Below, piece after piece: positions 14,300 to 16,200 of a stretch of DNA of 16,200 nucleotides. The notes beneath the pieces were generated by a model, which searched no databases, was not told the DNA's origin, and saw only the letters and a list, made by a program, of their open reading frames with translations. Location: the NCBI GenBank assembly GCA_023392035.1, contig JAEVZY010000112.1, positions 1 through 16,200 on the forward strand. Direction: 5' to 3'. Source of the DNA: Pseudomonadota bacterium. Its GTDB lineage: Bacteria; Pseudomonadota; Gammaproteobacteria; Burkholderiales; Burkholderiaceae_D. How positions within the stretch are numbered: position 1 is the first letter of the stretch; each line of letters starts with the position of its first letter. Made by a program: the position numbers and the translations under genes.

Positions 14300-15525
14300 T
14301 TGAGTTCTCCCGTGACGGCAGCGTTGACGCACTCTTCCATGGTGGCCAGCATCGGCACGTAACCATAGCCGCCGAGGATGTTGACCATCTTGGCGCTGTT
14401 GGTGGCCAGCCGCTTCCAGCCTTTCGCCTCCTGGATTTCCTTGGCATACGACTGGTAGAAGCACATGCCGGACATCACCGTGCCGCCTGCGTCCTCGATT
14501 CTCTTGGTGTAGCCAAAGCGGTCGCAGTCGGGCTTGACTTGTGGACTGGTCACCGCCAGCAGTGGACGCTTGAAGCGTTTGCCCTGGCACAGCGCCGCCA
14601 GGTCGCGCAGTTCGAAGATGCTGAGCTGGGGAGCGGAGAAGACCACCACGTCGATATTCTTTTCGACCGCATAGGCTTGCCGCAATGCGAGCAGATCGTC
14701 GCGGCCGATACGCTTTGCGATGGGCAACTTGTCGCCGCCGACATCGGCAAGACGCGACGCTTCCGGCGTAATGCCGACCATGTGAAACAGCGCGGTCGAG
14801 CCGAAACTGGCCATTGCCGCGCCGAAGTGCTTGAACTCGTCCGAAGTGGGCGCCCGGTCCAGGCCCTCGATCACCGGCACTTGCCAGTAGTTCTTGGAGA
14901 GACGTCCAACCACGCCGCCCAGCGCGCCCCACTCGCTCAGGTCGCGCGGAGTCCAGTCGACCTGCAAGCGCAATGTCGCCTGCCGCTGGCTGTCCAGATG
15001 GTAGCCGTAGCGCGGCGTGCGCCCGGTAATCCCCGCCGACAATGCAGAGGGGCCGCCTTCGAAATTGGAGCGCGCGCCGCCCACCGAATTGGAATAGATC
15101 ACCACCCCGGTATCGCCGAAGGCCACGTGTTCGTGCCGGGTGGCGGCAAGCACCGTTTGATAGTTGATGCAGGTGTCGGTCATGCTCACGCCCAGTCGCG
15201 TCATGGCGGCAATGGCGCGGCGTTCCAGTTCCAGCATCCAGTCGGCCTGGCCCAGCAGGGACGCCTTCTCGAAATCGGTCCCGCGCGGATCGGTGATGGT
15301 CGGAATCCGCACGCCGGCCTCACCGGCGTCGGCAAGGCGCTCCAGCCACATCACGCCAGCCTGCCCAAGGCTTTCCGTGTCGGCCATGATGTGCGCTTGG
15401 GTGACAGGCACGAAATCGCGCGCCCCAAAGAACTCGCCAACTTTTATCTGATGTTCGATCGCGGTCTTGGCCACGATGCCGGCCTCGCCCGCCAGCATCG
15501 CCTTCTCTTCATCATTCAGGATCAT
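14296..15525 (-). CDS. Aconitase X large (catalytic, DUF521) subunit, divergent
   Basis: The product is 409 residues, the normal length for a stand-alone aconitase X catalytic subunit, a dehydratase with an iron-sulfur cluster. The opening LNDEEKAMLAGEAG and AHIMADTESLG are family features, as are TDTCINYQ (116-123, Cys119) and YSNSVGGARSNFEGGPSALSAGITGRTP. Cys355 in GTVMSGMCFY is a candidate second cluster ligand, and Cys334 is nearby. The segment usually reading GCPH or GSPH is SAPQ (297-300) here. The ATG at 15525 is 6 nt after the Bug-protein stop, with only GAGTGA as a weak ribosome site, so translation probably depends on the upstream gene. The substrate is unknown; the transporter-like neighbour suggests an imported organic acid or hydroxy-amino acid. 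Confidence 0.85.
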   Translation of the reverse strand: MILNDEEKAMLAGEAGIVAKTAIEHQIKVGEFFGARDFVPVTQAHIMADTESLGQAGVMWLERLADAGEAGVRIPTITDPRGTDFEKASLLGQADWMLELERRAIAAMTRLGVSMTDTCINYQTVLAATRHEHVAFGDTGVVIYSNSVGGARSNFEGGPSALSAGITGRTPRYGYHLDSQRQATLRLQVDWTPRDLSEWGALGGVVGRLSKNYWQVPVIEGLDRAPTSDEFKHFGAAMASFGSTALFHMVGITPEASRLADVGGDKLPIAKRIGRDDLLALRQAYAVEKNIDVVVFSAPQLSIFELRDLAALCQGKRFKRPLLAVTSPQVKPDCDRFGYTKRIEDAGGTVMSGMCFYQSYAKEIQEAKGWKRLATNSAKMVNILGGYGYVPMLATMEECVNAAVTGELN

Positions 15526-15531
15526 GTTGTT

Positions 15532-16200
15532 TCACTCTATGGTGATGCCAGTATTGCGAACGGCTTCGCCCCACTTGGCGGTTTCGGACTTGATGAAATC
15601 GTTGAGCTGAACCGACATCGGCTGGATGCCCAGGGAAGTCAACTTCTGGCTGAATTGAGGCGAGCGGGCGATGCTCTCGGACTCCGTTGCCAGTTTCTTT
15701 GCAATTTCCGGCGGCAGGCCGGCGGGCGCGAATACGGCCCACCAGGCGGTCGCCTCGAAATCACGCAAGCCGGATTCCGCGATGGTTGGCACGTTGGGCA
15801 GCGCAGCCGCTCTTTGGCGACTCGAAATGGCCAAGGCCTTCAATTTGCCGGCCTGGATATGCGGCAGCACCGACTGCAGCGGATCGAACATCAGGGGAAT
15901 TTGCCCGGCCAGCAAATCGGTAATGGCGGGAGCGCTGCCTTTGTAGGGCACATGGGTCAGGCGCACGCCGGCCGCTTCGCTGAACATGGCGGCGGTCAGG
16001 TGGCCCGGCGTTCCATTGCCCGCGCTGCCGTAGTTGATCGCACCCGCGTTGGCTTTCGCCTTGGCGATCAGATCGGACATCGAGGCAATGTCGGATTTGG
16101 CATTGACCACGATGACGACCGGCGCGCTCGCCAGGCTGGCCAAGGGCGTGAAATCCTTGATCGCGTCATAGCCCAGCTTCTTGTACAGGCTGGAGTTGAT
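15532..16200 (-). CDS. Bug/TctC-type periplasmic solute-binding protein, 5' end missing
   Basis: The C-terminal 222 residues of a tripartite-tricarboxylate-transporter binding protein are in the window; the start, signal peptide and first lobe lie beyond 16200. Family marks are SLYKKLGYDAIKDFTPL, INYGSAGNGTPGHLTAAMF, VPYKGSAPAITDLLAGQI and LPHIQAGKLKALAISS, followed by LPNVPTIAESG and the PAGLPPEIA lobe. Bug proteins bind carboxylates or amides in the periplasm. In Burkholderiales they are often orphans, with the TctAB membrane proteins encoded elsewhere. The gene lies 6 nt before the aconitase-X large subunit, so it probably supplies that enzyme's substrate. The ligand cannot be predicted from what is visible. 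Confidence 0.92.
   Translation of the reverse strand: MNSSLYKKLGYDAIKDFTPLASLASAPVVIVVNAKSDIASMSDLIAKAKANAGAINYGSAGNGTPGHLTAAMFSEAAGVRLTHVPYKGSAPAITDLLAGQIPLMFDPLQSVLPHIQAGKLKALAISSRQRAAALPNVPTIAESGLRDFEATAWWAVFAPAGLPPEIAKKLATESESIARSPQFSQKLTSLGIQPMSVQLNDFIKSETAKWGEAVRNTGITIE

Noticed and set aside
12695..14362. 555-codon open frame on the plus strand
   Set aside because: It covers dusA and the aconitase-X small subunit in antisense, with no ribosome site or recognisable domain.

Overview
The window is GC-rich, fully coding DNA from a proteobacterium. It most resembles a betaproteobacterium of the Burkholderiales, possibly Oxalobacteraceae. The reasons are the Bug/TctC-type binding protein beside an aconitase-X pair, the GC-rich codon use and the mix of stress and envelope genes. 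The genus is inference. No tRNA, rRNA, CRISPR array, insertion sequence or phage gene was seen, and no gene-free stretch exceeds 300 bases.

Layout. (1) 1-2599, minus strand: a one-ORF fusion of an SRPBCC domain to an Hsp20 (alpha-crystallin) domain, followed 37 nt later by a CPA1-type cation:proton antiporter that runs off the left edge. (2) 2739-4622, plus: a complete Atm1/MsbA-type ABC exporter half-transporter, divergent from the fusion gene. (3) 4768-7405, plus: a family 2 glycosyltransferase with C-terminal membrane segments, a GT4-like glycosyltransferase and a small protein faintly like GlcG/HbpS. (4) 7424-8642, minus: a four-helix membrane protein and a PRC-barrel protein. (5) 8934-11326, plus: a tightly coupled SDR, GmhB-like HAD phosphatase and GT9 heptosyltransferase-like operon, probably for a heptose-containing surface glycan. 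(6) 11378-11920, plus: a hemerythrin-like protein. (7) 12032-16200, minus: a Ser-rich lipoprotein, DusA, the two subunits of a divergent aconitase X, and a Bug binding protein cut by the right edge.

How they fit. Two themes alternate: surface-glycan assembly (GT2, GT4, SDR, HAD, GT9) and stress or envelope maintenance (Hsp20 fusion, antiporter, PRC-barrel pair, hemerythrin, lipoprotein). The last block looks like an uptake-plus-dehydratase module for an unidentified small acid.

The most unusual items are these. The SRPBCC-Hsp20 fusion has a repeat-rich linker, and a hairpin with a UCGCU motif that buries its Shine-Dalgarno, like a ROSE RNA thermometer. The same 10-mer recurs in the leader of the membrane-protein gene. 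The aconitase-X pair lacks the usual serine-rich loop in its small subunit. A 59-nt stem-loop lies in the leader of the lipoprotein gene. Three genes appear to start with TTG.
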